A stretch of DNA of 64,000 bases from Halopenitus persicus (lineage in GTDB: Archaea > Halobacteriota > Halobacteria > Halobacteriales > Haloferacaceae): assembly GCF_900107205.1 (NCBI RefSeq), contig NZ_FNPC01000003.1:62001-126000 (forward strand), given 5' to 3'. The position numbers were made by a program, and so were the translations under genes. Position 1 is the stretch's first letter, and each line of letters opens with the position of its first letter. Below, piece after piece: positions 17,636 to 26,545 of this stretch. The notes below the pieces were generated by a model. It was not told the DNA's origin. It made no database searches and saw only the letters and a list, made by a program, of their open reading frames with translations.

Positions 17636-19672
17636 CTACAGACGCAGGGAGACGATCGTCGTCGCGTCCGCCGGCACCGACGGAACTGCTCCGGTGCCTC
17701 CGTTCGCGGACGCGCTGGCGACCCCGCCGGCGTCAGTACCGGCCGTTCCGGGTGCGGCGTCGGTGCTGTCCGTTCCGGGTGCGACGTCCGTGCCGGCCGT
17801 TTCGGGGCCGGCGTCCGCGTCGGCTTCGGAGCGACCGCCGTCGGTCGGCGAGACGGTTCCGGTCGTCGTCTCGATCGACAGCCGCGCGCCGACCGAGTCG
17901 GCGGCCCACTTGACGAGCCAGAGCCCGACGCCGCTGCCGTGGGACAGCGGCGTCTCCTCGTTCGTGTCGAGAACCGTGAGCTCGTGGTCGGGAATCCCCG
18001 GCCCGTCATCCGCCACCGAGATCACCGTCTCCGTCCCGGCGTCGTCGACGGACACCCAGACGATCGGGTTCGGCGCGTCGTTGTGGACCGCGGCGTTCTC
18101 GACCAGACATCGGAGCGCGGTCTCCAGTCCCGGACCGCCCGTCACCGTCTCGGGGCCATCGTGGTCGATGTGGACGATGACGTCGGGGTGATCCCGGCGG
18201 ATCGTCTCGACCACGCGCTCGATCACGTCCGCCAGGTCGTAGCTGACCGTCCGTCCGCGCTGGTCGATGATGCGCTCGATCTCGCGCGCGTTCTCGCTGT
18301 TGCCGAGCAGCTCCTCGCTGGCCTCGCGGATCGCGTCGATCCGGGCGAGCATCGCCGCATCGACGCTCCGATCGGCGTCCAGGGTCCCGTTCGAGTCCGT
18401 GAGCTCGTCGGCGAGGAGGTCGGCGTTCCCGCGGATCGTGGTGAGCTTGTTCCGGATGTTGTGCCGGAGCACGCGCGAGAGGATCTGCCGAAGCAGCTCG
18501 AGTTCCTCCTCGCGGTCCTCCAGCTCGTGTTCCCGCCGCTTGATCGGCGTGATGTCGCGGAGGACGATCACCCACGCCGTGGAGTCGATCGATCGCTGAA
18601 CCGCCGAGGCCGACACCGAGAAGTGTCGATCCTCGCCCTCCATCGGGACGGCGATCTCCATGTCGTCGGTTCCGTGGGTCTCGTGGGTCGCGTCCGCGTT
18701 TTCGGGGGCCGTGTCGGTTCCGCCGTCGGTCGTCCCGGACGCCGTTTCCCGGTTGCCGGCCTCCGTGTGCGTGGCGGCCTCCAGAATGCGGTCGTAGACC
18801 GCCGGCGGAACCGAGGCGAAGAACGCCGACGCGGGCATCCCGACGTGGACGTCCTCGTCGGCGAACAGGCGGTCGGCCGTGGCGTTGTAATCGAGCACGC
18901 GGCGTTCGTCGTCGATCGTCACGACGGCGTCGTCCATCTCCGCCATCGCCACCTCCCGCGCGACGGGAACGACCGTGAGCAGATCCATCCGGTAGAGCGC
19001 CTGCAGCAGGAACAGCCCGCTGCCCGCGAGGCCGATCGGGGTGAGGTCGTAGACGGTTGGTACCGCGTCGAACAGCGTCAGGAGGTTCGCGAGGATCGGC
19101 GGAACGACCGCCAGCGTCAGGATCGCGGCCTGTCGCCGCCGGAGCCCCCGCGACCGGAGCCACTCGCCGGCCAGCAGGACGGTTCCGGTGAGAACGAGCA
19201 GGTAGTTCAACCCGGCCTGCACCCAAAAGCCCGGGCCGTAGGACGCGACGAGCACCGTCCCCTGAACGGCCGTCTCGGGGGTCAACACGAGGTGGTGATA
19301 CGGGTTCGACCACGCGATCACCTGACCGAGACCCACGTACGCGACGAACGGAACGAGCGCGCGTCTGGAGGGCCACCACCCCGTCGTCGATTCGACGGCC
19401 AACAGCAGCCAACCGATCGCGATCAGCGACGCGGCGAGCAGCCGGACGTTCCAGGCGGCCACCGAGAGGTCGGGGTTGGCGACGAGGTACTCGTTGCCGA
19501 GCCCGATCGGCCACAGCGCGATCCCGAGGACCGCGAGCGCGAACCCCCGGCTGCCGGGCGTGTCGGGGTGACGGAGCGGCTCCCGCAGCAGGAACAGCAG
19601 CGCGGTCCCCATCGCGAGGTAGCCGACGCCCACCGCTCCCGACGAGAGTGCCATCGTCGGAACGACGGTCAT
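17636..19672 (-). CDS. Membrane sensor histidine kinase with 7TM-type sensor and PAS domain
   Basis: 678 residues. The N-terminal ~230 residues have seven hydrophobic helices (HisKA_7TM-like). A PAS-like segment (MDDAVVTIDDERRVLDYNATADRLF) is at about 250-275, broken by a Thr/Asp-rich insertion near 320-345. The H-box LSRVLRHNIRNKLTTI is at about 400; the catalytic domain shows N-box LVENAAVHN, G1 DDGPGIPDHE and G2 GSGVGLWLVKW. A repetitive Ala/Gly/Thr/Asp tail follows. No response regulator lies next to it. The signal is unknown. Confidence 0.9.
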   Translation of the reverse strand: MTVVPTMALSSGAVGVGYLAMGTALLFLLREPLRHPDTPGSRGFALAVLGIALWPIGLGNEYLVANPDLSVAAWNVRLLAASLIAIGWLLLAVESTTGWWPSRRALVPFVAYVGLGQVIAWSNPYHHLVLTPETAVQGTVLVASYGPGFWVQAGLNYLLVLTGTVLLAGEWLRSRGLRRRQAAILTLAVVPPILANLLTLFDAVPTVYDLTPIGLAGSGLFLLQALYRMDLLTVVPVAREVAMAEMDDAVVTIDDERRVLDYNATADRLFADEDVHVGMPASAFFASVPPAVYDRILEAATHTEAGNRETASGTTDGGTDTAPENADATHETHGTDDMEIAVPMEGEDRHFSVSASAVQRSIDSTAWVIVLRDITPIKRREHELEDREEELELLRQILSRVLRHNIRNKLTTIRGNADLLADELTDSNGTLDADRSVDAAMLARIDAIREASEELLGNSENAREIERIIDQRGRTVSYDLADVIERVVETIRRDHPDVIVHIDHDGPETVTGGPGLETALRCLVENAAVHNDAPNPIVWVSVDDAGTETVISVADDGPGIPDHELTVLDTNEETPLSHGSGVGLWLVKWAADSVGARLSIETTTGTVSPTDGGRSEADADAGPETAGTDVAPGTDSTDAAPGTAGTDAGGVASASANGGTGAVPSVPADATTIVSLRL

Positions 19673-19703
19673 CGACCGTTATAAAGCCACCTGACGACCG
19701 CGG

Positions 19704-19793
19704 GACGGTGGACGGTTCGGGCGCAATCGGCGTGACGGTGGACGGTTCGGGCGCCATCGGCGTGATGGTGGACGGTTCGGACGTCATCAGCGG
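19704..19793. repeat. Three tandem 30-bp repeats upstream of the histidine kinase
   Basis: gacggtggacggttcgggcg repeats at 19704, 19734 and 19764, with the rest of each 30-bp unit (c-aatcggcgt type) also conserved; the third copy has four changes. The array fills the space between the divergent histidine kinase and amidohydrolase genes, ending just before the latter's TATA-like cttaacc. Confidence 0.85.
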
Positions 19794-19828
19794 GGTACGC
19801 TTAACCGCCTGCACGCGATCGGTGGCGT

Positions 19829-21118
19829 ATGAACGAGACCGACTTCGAGTCCTACCGGGCGTTCCGCCGCGATCTCCACCGCCATCCCGAACCCGCCTGG
19901 TGCGAGTACTACACGACCGACCGGATCGTCGCGGCGCTCCGGGACCGCGAGCCGGACGACTTGTACGTCGGCCGCGAGGCGCTCGCGAGCGACGCGCGCA
20001 CGGGCGTCCCCGACGCGGACACCCTCGATATGTGGGCCGACCGCGCCCGCGAGGCCGGCGCCGATCCCGACGTCCTCGAGCTGACCGCCGACGGCCACAC
20101 CGGCTGCATCGCCGTCTTCGAGCGCGGCGACGGGCCCACGGTCGGCCTCCGGGTGGACATCGACGCGCTGCCGGTGACCGAGGCCGACGGCCCCGACCAC
20201 GAGCCCGCGGCGGGCGGCTACCGATCGGAACACGAGGGGTATATGCACGCCTGCGGCCACGACGCCCACGCGACGATCGGGCTCGGCGTCATCGACGCCG
20301 TCCTCGCCGGCGGATTCGCGGGAACGCTCGTCGTCGTCTTCCAGCCCAGCGAGGAGCGGATCGGCGGCGGGCGGCCGATCGCCGAGTCGGGCCACCTCGA
20401 CGACGTCGACTACCTCCTCGCCGTTCACGTCGGCCTCGACCATCCGTCCGGCGAGGTCGTCAGCGGGATCGACGGATTCCTCGCAGTGCAGCACTTCCGG
20501 GCCGACTTCGAGGGCCGGCCGGCTCACGCCGGCGCGAACCCCGAACAGGGACGAAACGCCGTGCAGGCGATGGCGACCGCCGTCGAGAACCTCTACGCGA
20601 TCCCCAGACACGCCGACGGCAAGACGCGGGTCAACGCCGGCGTCGTCGGCGGGGGGACCGCCACGAACGTCATCCCCGAGGAGGCGTTCATCGAGGGGGA
20701 GGTCCGCGGCGGCACCACCGATCTCGCCGACTACATGTTCCACAAGGCCGAGCGCGTCCTGCGCGCGGCCGCGGAGACCCACGGCTGCTCGGTCGCCATC
20801 GAGTCCACCGGGGGCGCCCCCAGCGCGACGAGCGACGCCGCGCTGGCCGCGGTCGTCGGCGAGGCGGCCAGCGGCGTCGACGGCGTGGAGACGGTCCGCG
20901 ACCGGGACGATCTCGGCGGGAGCGAGGACGCGACCTACCTGATGGAGCGCGTCCAGGATCGCGGCGGGCTCGCCTGTTACGTCTGCGTCGGAACCGACCA
21001 TCCCGGCGGTCACCACACGTCCACCTTCGACGTCGACGACGAGGACGTTCGGATCGCCATCGACGTCCTCGCGGACGCGATCGACCGCATCGGCGAGGCG
21101 CCGCCGTCGAATCGGTGA
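19829..21118 (+). CDS. M20-family amidohydrolase (AbgA/AbgB-like peptidase)
   Basis: 429 residues. Metal-site motifs: HRHPEPAW near 18-25, LRVDIDALP at 107-115, HACGHDAHAT at 140-149, and QPSEE with the catalytic Glu. The dimerisation domain contains FEGRPAHAGANPEQGRNAV. This is typical of M20D amidohydrolases such as p-aminobenzoyl-glutamate or N-acyl-amino-acid hydrolases. A long N-terminal insert between the H-x-H and DxD motifs matches the AbgB type. Substrate uncertain. A gcttaacc box about 27 nt before the ATG supports the start. Confidence 0.9.
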   Translation: MNETDFESYRAFRRDLHRHPEPAWCEYYTTDRIVAALRDREPDDLYVGREALASDARTGVPDADTLDMWADRAREAGADPDVLELTADGHTGCIAVFERGDGPTVGLRVDIDALPVTEADGPDHEPAAGGYRSEHEGYMHACGHDAHATIGLGVIDAVLAGGFAGTLVVVFQPSEERIGGGRPIAESGHLDDVDYLLAVHVGLDHPSGEVVSGIDGFLAVQHFRADFEGRPAHAGANPEQGRNAVQAMATAVENLYAIPRHADGKTRVNAGVVGGGTATNVIPEEAFIEGEVRGGTTDLADYMFHKAERVLRAAAETHGCSVAIESTGGAPSATSDAALAAVVGEAASGVDGVETVRDRDDLGGSEDATYLMERVQDRGGLACYVCVGTDHPGGHHTSTFDVDDEDVRIAIDVLADAIDRIGEAPPSNR

Positions 21119-21148
21119 AACGTCGGGTCCGCGTCTCGCTCCGTCGGA

Positions 21149-21196
21149 CCGACCGGTCGAGCACGGCGCCTCAGGCCGACCGGTCGAGCACGGCGC
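21149..21196. repeat. 21-bp repeat, period 27, at the 3' end of the isoprenyl-synthase-like gene
   Basis: ccgaccggtcgagcacggcg occurs at 21149 and 21176. The copy at 21176 encodes the last residues of the gene (AVLDRS); the other lies beyond its stop codon at 21171-21173. Confidence 0.8.
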
Positions 21197-22307
21197 GGAC
21201 GAGCGACGCGAGCGTCTCGACCTCCCGGGACATCCCGGACGGAGCACGGTCGCCGTCGGCCGCCATTCCGTCCGCCGTCGCGGTCGAGCCCGTATCCGAG
21301 CGGGAGTACGCCCCCGACTCGGAGGGAAACGCATCGGTCGCCGCCTCGATCGCCGCCCGCTCGTGGTGACGGGTTCGGTCCCGGACTGCCGCCGGATCGG
21401 CGTTCGCGATCGGCGACGCGGCGTCGGTGGTCGGCGACGCGGCGTCGGTGGTCGGCGACGCGGCGTCGGTCGACGCGGACGAGTCGGTCGTCGGAGCCCC
21501 GGCAGCCGGGTCGAGCTGCGCCATCCCGACCGCGGTTCCGAGGTGGCGGCCGCACTCCCGGAGCGCGTCGGCCCCTTCGTCGCGTTCGACGACGGCCCCG
21601 CCGAGCCCCATCGCGGCCTCGTAGAGGCTGCCGAGGGTTCGGTGAACCGCCTCCTCGGTCGTCTCGAGCGTCCCGCCGTCGGCGTCGGCGGCGATCGTCA
21701 GCCCCTCGCTCACCGTGGTCATCGTTCCCGCAAGCAGGGCGTATCGATCGACCGCCTCGATCGGACCGGTCGGACCGGCCGCGTTACCCTCGTCATCGGC
21801 GATCTGGGTGAACGCCGCTGCGTAGCAGACGTCGCCGGCGAGGAGGGTCTCCGTCCCGGGATCGATCGACGTCCCGCGGTTCCGACCGACGTCGTCGTTC
21901 CGGCCGGCGTCATCGACGTTTCGATCGGGGTCATCGTCGTCGGCCGGCAGGCTGAACGGCGTCGGACCCTCGAGCAGCCGCGCGTGGATCCGAGCGCCGG
22001 TTTCGACGAGCGTGATCGCGACAGCGGCGTCGAGGGCTCGGTCGGATCCGGGGATCGTCCCGGGCGTCGCAGCCTCGCGGGACGTCGCGTCATCGCCGTC
22101 GGCGAGCGCCGCACGGGCAGGGTCGTCGCCGAGCGCCGACGCGGTTGCAAGCAGGAGCGTTCCCGATTCGGTGACGGCCGACTCGCGGAGTCGGTCGCGA
22201 ACGGCGTCGTAGAGGACGGCCGGCTGGCGTCCCTCGATCCGGGTCGCAAGCGCGCGGTGGAGCCGGCGGTCGCAGGCGTGGAGGAGGTCCGTCGGCGGGG
22301 TCGCCAT
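21171..22307 (-). CDS. Degenerate polyprenyl-diphosphate-synthase-like protein
   Basis: 378 residues. The helical spacing follows trans-isoprenyl diphosphate synthases: LDAAVAITLVETGARIHARL, then GTETLLAGDVCYAAAFTQIA (where active enzymes have '...AIL-GD-L...'), then RECGRHLGTAVGMAQLDPAAG (where they have '...GLAFQI-DD--D'). Both Asp-rich DDxxD motifs that bind Mg-diphosphate are missing. So it is probably a catalytically dead relative, possibly a regulatory or partner subunit. A downstream gene pairing with the geranylgeranyl reductase supports a lipid link. The C-terminal third contains three tandem SPTTDAA units. Fold assignment is by eye. Confidence 0.65.
   Translation of the reverse strand: MATPPTDLLHACDRRLHRALATRIEGRQPAVLYDAVRDRLRESAVTESGTLLLATASALGDDPARAALADGDDATSREAATPGTIPGSDRALDAAVAITLVETGARIHARLLEGPTPFSLPADDDDPDRNVDDAGRNDDVGRNRGTSIDPGTETLLAGDVCYAAAFTQIADDEGNAAGPTGPIEAVDRYALLAGTMTTVSEGLTIAADADGGTLETTEEAVHRTLGSLYEAAMGLGGAVVERDEGADALRECGRHLGTAVGMAQLDPAAGAPTTDSSASTDAASPTTDAASPTTDAASPIANADPAAVRDRTRHHERAAIEAATDAFPSESGAYSRSDTGSTATADGMAADGDRAPSGMSREVETLASLVRAVLDRSA
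21410..21472 (-). repeat. Three 21-bp in-frame repeats (SPTTDAA)
   Basis: tcggcgacgcggcgtcggtgg recurs at 21410, 21431 and 21452. It encodes a Ser/Pro/Thr/Asp/Ala linker within the isoprenyl-synthase-like protein. Confidence 0.85.
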
Positions 22308-22402
22308 CGTTTCTCGAGTTCGTGACGATGCGTGTAAAAGCCACGCGAGTGTGAAGGTTTCGCCGGATCGACGGCGCGGCGTCGAGTGCTCCCGGCGCCG
22401 CG

Positions 22403-23773
22403 TCAGTACTTCGCCTCGGCGCCGGTCGTCTCGTAGATCCGGTCGAGGATCCGGTCGCGGTCCGCGGTCCACGACTCCATCGCCGCCGGCGATCCGGGGT
22501 ATTCGCCGTAGTGGTCGAGCAGCTCGTCCGCGAGCTGCTTGGTCTCGTAGAAGTTCCAGATCGTCCCCCAGTAGCCGAAGCTCTTGACCGCGCACTTCAG
22601 CTTGAGCCCGAAGGACATCGACGTCGACCCCTCGTACAGCGCCTCCGCGAGGTTCTCGCCGGGCAGGGCCGCCAGCAGCCCCATCAGGTCGTCGATGTCG
22701 ACCGCGGTCGAGAGGATGTTGTAGACGTCGAGGCCGGCGTACCGGCCGCCGAAGTGGTCCATCACGCGCTCGTTGTACCGCCAGAGGGCGTCCTCGCTCA
22801 CGTCGCCATCGCCGATCGCCTCCACGGCCTGCTCGCCGGCGTACTTGCCCGCGTAGGCTGCGCCGGCGATCCCGCCGCCGGTCGTGGGGTTGACGTGGCC
22901 GGCGGCGTCGCCGACCGCCATATATCCCGGCGCGACCGCGGAGTCGTACGGACGGCGGGTCGGGAGGGCGGCGCCGAGCTTGTCGGTGACGGTCGCGCCC
23001 GCGAACTCGGGGCGGTTCCGGAGGTCGCGTTTCAGCGACTCGACGAGCTGCATCGGTTCCTCGTTCATCTGGAAGCCGAGGCCGGCGTTGATCTCGGTGT
23101 CGGTCCGCGGGAAGTACCAGAGGTAGCCGGCCGCGCGCTCGGTCGGCTTGAACACCAGGGCATCGTCCCATTCGACCGGCTCGGGGACCTCCACGATCTC
23201 GCGGTAGGCCGAGCAGAACTGCGAGTACCGGACGTTCGTGTCGAAGGTCGTCCCCGAGAAGTCGGCCTTGTCCTGCAGCAGCGAGAGCGACCCCGCCCCG
23301 TCGATCACGACGTCCGCCGCGAAGTCGATGGCGTCCCCGCGGCGCTTCCCGCGGAGGCCGGTCACGCGGCCGTCGTCGTCCTGGCGCACGTCCCCGATCA
23401 CGGTCTCGTAGTGGAACTCGACGCCGGCGTCGGCGGCGGCCTCGATGAGCCGACGACCGTACTCCCAGCGGTCGATGACCGCGAGCTCGCCGGGGACCGG
23501 GATCTCGAGGACCGTGTCCTCCTGGGGGATCTCGAAGCGGCCGTGGTCGACGCCCGTGTTCGTGAACGCGGGCTCGATCCGGGATTTGGGGATCGCCTCG
23601 GGGAACGCGTCGGCCCCCTTCAGCGCGTCGCCGCAGGCGATGTGACCGGCCTCGGTTTCGTCCTTCCGCTCGACGACGGCGACGTCGAGGCCCGCCTCGG
23701 CGATCGTCGTCGCGGCGTAACAGCCGGCCGTGCCGGCTCCCGCGACGACGACGTCGTACTCGTGGGTGGTCAT
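22403..23773 (-). CDS. Geranylgeranyl reductase-family FAD oxidoreductase
   Basis: 456 residues. FAD-binding motif VVAGAGTAGCYAA at about 9-21, GR-like DRWEYGRRLIEAA near 101, and the second FAD motif GDAAGHVNPTTGGGIAGA near 287. The long C-terminal domain has Cys and Trp/Tyr residues (KCAVKSFGYWGTIWNFYETK). The family saturates the double bonds of archaeal lipid precursors such as digeranylgeranylglycerophospholipid. The next gene downstream is an isoprenyl-synthase-like protein, consistent with membrane lipid metabolism. Other paralogues act on menaquinone or bacteriochlorophyll, so the exact substrate is open. Confidence 0.9.
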   Translation of the reverse strand: MTTHEYDVVVAGAGTAGCYAATTIAEAGLDVAVVERKDETEAGHIACGDALKGADAFPEAIPKSRIEPAFTNTGVDHGRFEIPQEDTVLEIPVPGELAVIDRWEYGRRLIEAAADAGVEFHYETVIGDVRQDDDGRVTGLRGKRRGDAIDFAADVVIDGAGSLSLLQDKADFSGTTFDTNVRYSQFCSAYREIVEVPEPVEWDDALVFKPTERAAGYLWYFPRTDTEINAGLGFQMNEEPMQLVESLKRDLRNRPEFAGATVTDKLGAALPTRRPYDSAVAPGYMAVGDAAGHVNPTTGGGIAGAAYAGKYAGEQAVEAIGDGDVSEDALWRYNERVMDHFGGRYAGLDVYNILSTAVDIDDLMGLLAALPGENLAEALYEGSTSMSFGLKLKCAVKSFGYWGTIWNFYETKQLADELLDHYGEYPGSPAAMESWTADRDRILDRIYETTGAEAKY

Positions 23774-23906
23774 ACCTCATTCGTGGCCGCCGGGCGGGCA
23801 AAACTCTTTATGCCGATTTTCGTCCTCCGGGCGACGTCACAACGCCGGGCGACGGCGTCGGGATCGGGGTCCGTCCCGAGGATCGGCCTCCCACGTGACG
23901 ACCGGC

Positions 23907-24227
23907 CTACGACGCCCCCGATTCGGCCGCGTACCGGTTCCCGTCGGCGATCGTCTTAAATAAGGCTCCGATCAGGCCGCCGACGAGCAGGGCGCCGGCG
24001 CCCACGATGATGACCAGGCCGATGATCATCCCGACGGTCTCCCGGATGAGGCCGCTGTACCCGACGACCAGCTCCGGGGTGAAAAAGACCAACAGCCCGA
24101 CCGGTAACAGCAGCCAGCCCGCCAGGAAGACGATGATCAGCCGGATCATCGCCGGGCTGAGCGCGTACGCGAAGGCTGAATCGAAATCGACGCCACGGTC
24201 GGCCAGAACGTCCTCGACGTCGGTCAT
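23907..24227 (-). CDS. Small two-helix membrane protein
   Basis: 106 residues from the ATG at 24225-24227. Two hydrophobic helices: MIRLIIVFLAGWLLLPVGLL at about 27-46 and MIIGLVIIVGAGALLVGGLI at about 67-86, joined by a short loop. The ends are charged and soluble. Not recognised; such haloarchaeal proteins are of unknown function. Divergent from the PHP-domain gene. Confidence 0.7.
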   Translation of the reverse strand: MTDVEDVLADRGVDFDSAFAYALSPAMIRLIIVFLAGWLLLPVGLLVFFTPELVVGYSGLIRETVGMIIGLVIIVGAGALLVGGLIGALFKTIADGNRYAAESGAS

Positions 24228-24381
24228 CGGATCACTGTGTGAACGACCGGCGGCCGGACGCATAACCGTACCGGCCGGATCGTCGAGTCGAAGCCGTATC
24301 GGCCACCACCGGGCCAGTACCGCGTCGGCCGGCGGCCGGCACACCGCGTCGCTTTTCAGGGACTCCCGCGTACGGCCGGTC

Positions 24382-25065
24382 GTGCTTTCGGTCGAGCTGC
24401 ATACCCACTCGGAACGCTCCCACGACGGCCGCGACCCGGTCGACCTGCTGTTGGAGCAGGCGGCGGCGGTCGGGCTCGACGCCATCGCGGTCACCGACCA
24501 CGACGCGATCGACGCGTCGATCGAGGCCGCCGAGCGCGCGGCCGACCACGGCCTCGTCGGGATCGTCGGGATGGAGGTGACGTGTGCGGCCGGCCACGTG
24601 CTCGCGTTCGGCATCGAGGACCTGATCCCCTCGGGACTGCCCTACGGGGAGACCCTCGACCGGATCCACGACCAGGGCGGGATCGCGGTCGTCCCCCACC
24701 CGTTTCAGAAGACCCGCCACGGCGTCGCGGCCCACATCGACGACGAGCAGCTCGCGAGCGCGGACGCGATCGAGGTGTACAACTCCCGGCTGCTGACCGG
24801 GCGGGCGAACCGCAAGGCCGAGCGCTTCGCGCTCCACCGGGACCTCCCGATGACCGCCGGGAGCGACGCCCACGTCTCCGAGATGGTCGGGCAGGCCGTC
24901 ACCGAGGTCGACGCCGACGAACGGTCCGCGGCGAGCATTCTCGAGGCGATCGCCGCGGGACGGACCAGCGTCATCGGCCGCCGGACCCCCTGGCACGTCT
25001 CCTTCCGACAGGCGGCCGGCGGCGCGAAGCGTCGGGTCCTCCGGCGGCTGGACGATCTGCGATGA
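24382..25065 (+). CDS. PHP-domain metal-dependent phosphoesterase
   Basis: 227 residues from GTG 24382; a cttttcag box about 27 nt upstream and the immediate ELHTHSERSHDGRD motif fix the start. Metal-binding motifs are HTHSE (about 5-9), TDHD (about 39-42), E58-type MEVTCAAGH, VPHPFQ and SDAH near residue 155. The PHP family includes 3'-5' phosphoesterases and histidinol phosphatases. This type resembles RNase AM/TrpH-like proteins. The stop overlaps the start of the next gene (ATGA, 25062-25065), so the two are coupled. Confidence 0.9.
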   Translation: MLSVELHTHSERSHDGRDPVDLLLEQAAAVGLDAIAVTDHDAIDASIEAAERAADHGLVGIVGMEVTCAAGHVLAFGIEDLIPSGLPYGETLDRIHDQGGIAVVPHPFQKTRHGVAAHIDDEQLASADAIEVYNSRLLTGRANRKAERFALHRDLPMTAGSDAHVSEMVGQAVTEVDADERSAASILEAIAAGRTSVIGRRTPWHVSFRQAAGGAKRRVLRRLDDLR

Positions 25066-26297
25066 CGGCCGACGACGCGCCGATGGCCAGTGACGACGCT
25101 GCGCTGGACGGTGACGACTCCCTCGAGCGTGACTCCCTGCACGGTGCGACTCCCGAGCGAGTTCGACGGGCGATCCGCGACTCCGATCCGCTCCCCGGCG
25201 GCACGGGCTTCGGCGGGTACGTCGACCTCGCGGACGGGACGCCGGCGCTCGTCCGGGACGTCCTCGGCCGGGTGCCGGTCTTCGTCGAGGCGGCTGCGGC
25301 CGACCCCACGACGGACGAGGCGTGGGCGTTCGACCGCCGTGCGCTCGCGGAGCCGCGGCCCGTGCCCGCCGGGACCGTTCTGACGGCCGCGAACGAGCGT
25401 CGCGTCTGGACGCTTCCCGATTCGCGGGCCGACGCAGCCGCGGCTGCGCAGACGGACGTCGATGAGGCGATCCGCGGGTCGATCGCCGCCGGCGGCGTCG
25501 GCGCCGATTCGGATTCCGGCGACGACGTCGCGGTCGCCTTTTCGGGCGGCGTCGACTCGGCGATCGTCGCCGCGGGCGCGCCCGACGCGCCCTGTTACGT
25601 CGCCGGGTTCGAGGGGTGTCACGACGTCGCGGCCGCCCGGACGGCCGCGGCGGCGATGGACCGCGAGCTGCACGAGGTTCGGATCGACCACGACGATCTC
25701 CGGGCAGCGGTTCCGGCGGTCGCCGCGGCCACCGGGCGGACGAACCCGATGGACCTCGCGATCGCGGTCCCGCTGTACTGCACCGCGCGCGCGGCCGCGG
25801 CGGACGGCCACGATCGGCTCCTGCTGGGACAGGGCGCCGACGAGCTGTTCGGCGGGTACAGCAAGGTCGTCGAGCCCGCGGACGACCGTCGGGTCGAGGC
25901 GGAGACGGTGCGGGGCGCCCGCGACGAGACGCTGCGAACGCTGCCGGCGCAGATCGAACGCGACGTCGGGGCGATCCGGGCGGCCGGGATCGAGCCCGTG
26001 ACGCCGCTGCTGGCGGACCGCGTGGTGGCGGCCGCGCTGCGGCTCCCGGGGTCGCTGCTCGCGACGCCCGACGAGCGAAAGATCGCGCTGCGGCGTGCCG
26101 CCGAGGGGATGGTTCCCGAGTCGGTCCGGACCGCGGAGAAGAAGGCGGTGCAGTACGGCACCTACGTCTCCCGTGAACTCGACCGGCTCGCCCGGCAGGC
26201 GGGTTTCAAACGGCGGATGGACGACCACGTCGAACGGTACGTCGAGTCGGTGCTTCTGGAGTCGGGCTCCCTCGAGCCGTCCGCCGACGAACGATAG
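25062..26297 (+). CDS. Asparagine-synthase-like ATP pyrophosphatase without glutaminase cysteine
   Basis: 411 residues. The PP-loop AFSGGVDSAIVAAG is at about 162-175, with a further QGADELFGGYSKV motif near 263, both hallmarks of asparagine synthetase synthase domains. The N-terminus starts MTADDAPMASDD: there is no Cys2 nucleophile, so glutamine hydrolysis by the usual class II mechanism is not possible, though residues 35-110 keep a weak resemblance to the GATase domain. It may use ammonia or amidate/adenylate another substrate. Overlapping with the PHP gene, hence likely made in step with it. Confidence 0.85.
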   Translation: MTADDAPMASDDAALDGDDSLERDSLHGATPERVRRAIRDSDPLPGGTGFGGYVDLADGTPALVRDVLGRVPVFVEAAAADPTTDEAWAFDRRALAEPRPVPAGTVLTAANERRVWTLPDSRADAAAAAQTDVDEAIRGSIAAGGVGADSDSGDDVAVAFSGGVDSAIVAAGAPDAPCYVAGFEGCHDVAAARTAAAAMDRELHEVRIDHDDLRAAVPAVAAATGRTNPMDLAIAVPLYCTARAAAADGHDRLLLGQGADELFGGYSKVVEPADDRRVEAETVRGARDETLRTLPAQIERDVGAIRAAGIEPVTPLLADRVVAAALRLPGSLLATPDERKIALRRAAEGMVPESVRTAEKKAVQYGTYVSRELDRLARQAGFKRRMDDHVERYVESVLLESGSLEPSADER

Positions 26298-26342
26298 CGC
26301 CGCTCGTCGACGACCAGTGGCGCCGTTCCCTGCCGCGATAGG

Positions 26343-26362
26343 TATATAAATGAACGATCGTT
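26343..26362 (+). promoter_or_regulatory. Distal TATA-like box and 10-bp palindrome upstream of tfb
   Basis: tatataaa at 26343-26350 is followed by the perfect palindrome AACGATCGTT at 26353-26362. The distance to tfb (about 200 nt) would give a long leader or a separate short transcript. Confidence 0.4.
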
Positions 26363-26400
26363 ACCGTCCGTTCGGGCGTTTCGAGCCGTCTATCGGCGGT

Positions 26401-26430
26401 TGTGATCGAATCACACAATACATTTATATA
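26401..26430 (+). promoter_or_regulatory. tfb promoter: TGTGAT-N3-ATCACA dyad abutting a TTTATATA box
   Basis: TGTGAT at 26401-26406 and its mirror ATCACA at 26410-26415 lie 7 nt upstream of tttatata at 26423-26430. That is the BRE/TATA-proximal position at which archaeal regulators act. A second box, ttttatat at 26474-26481, is closer to the ATG (26546), so tfb may have several start sites and a 5' leader of 40-90 nt. Confidence 0.55.
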
Positions 26431-26545
26431 GTACCGGTTCCTAACTCGGAGTGAAGAACGCGAGCGAGGTCGATTTTATATTCCTTTCGTCCTCCTCAGC
26501 CGCGCACCACGCGACCGCGGCCCGCCGTCATCACGAGCACATCCA

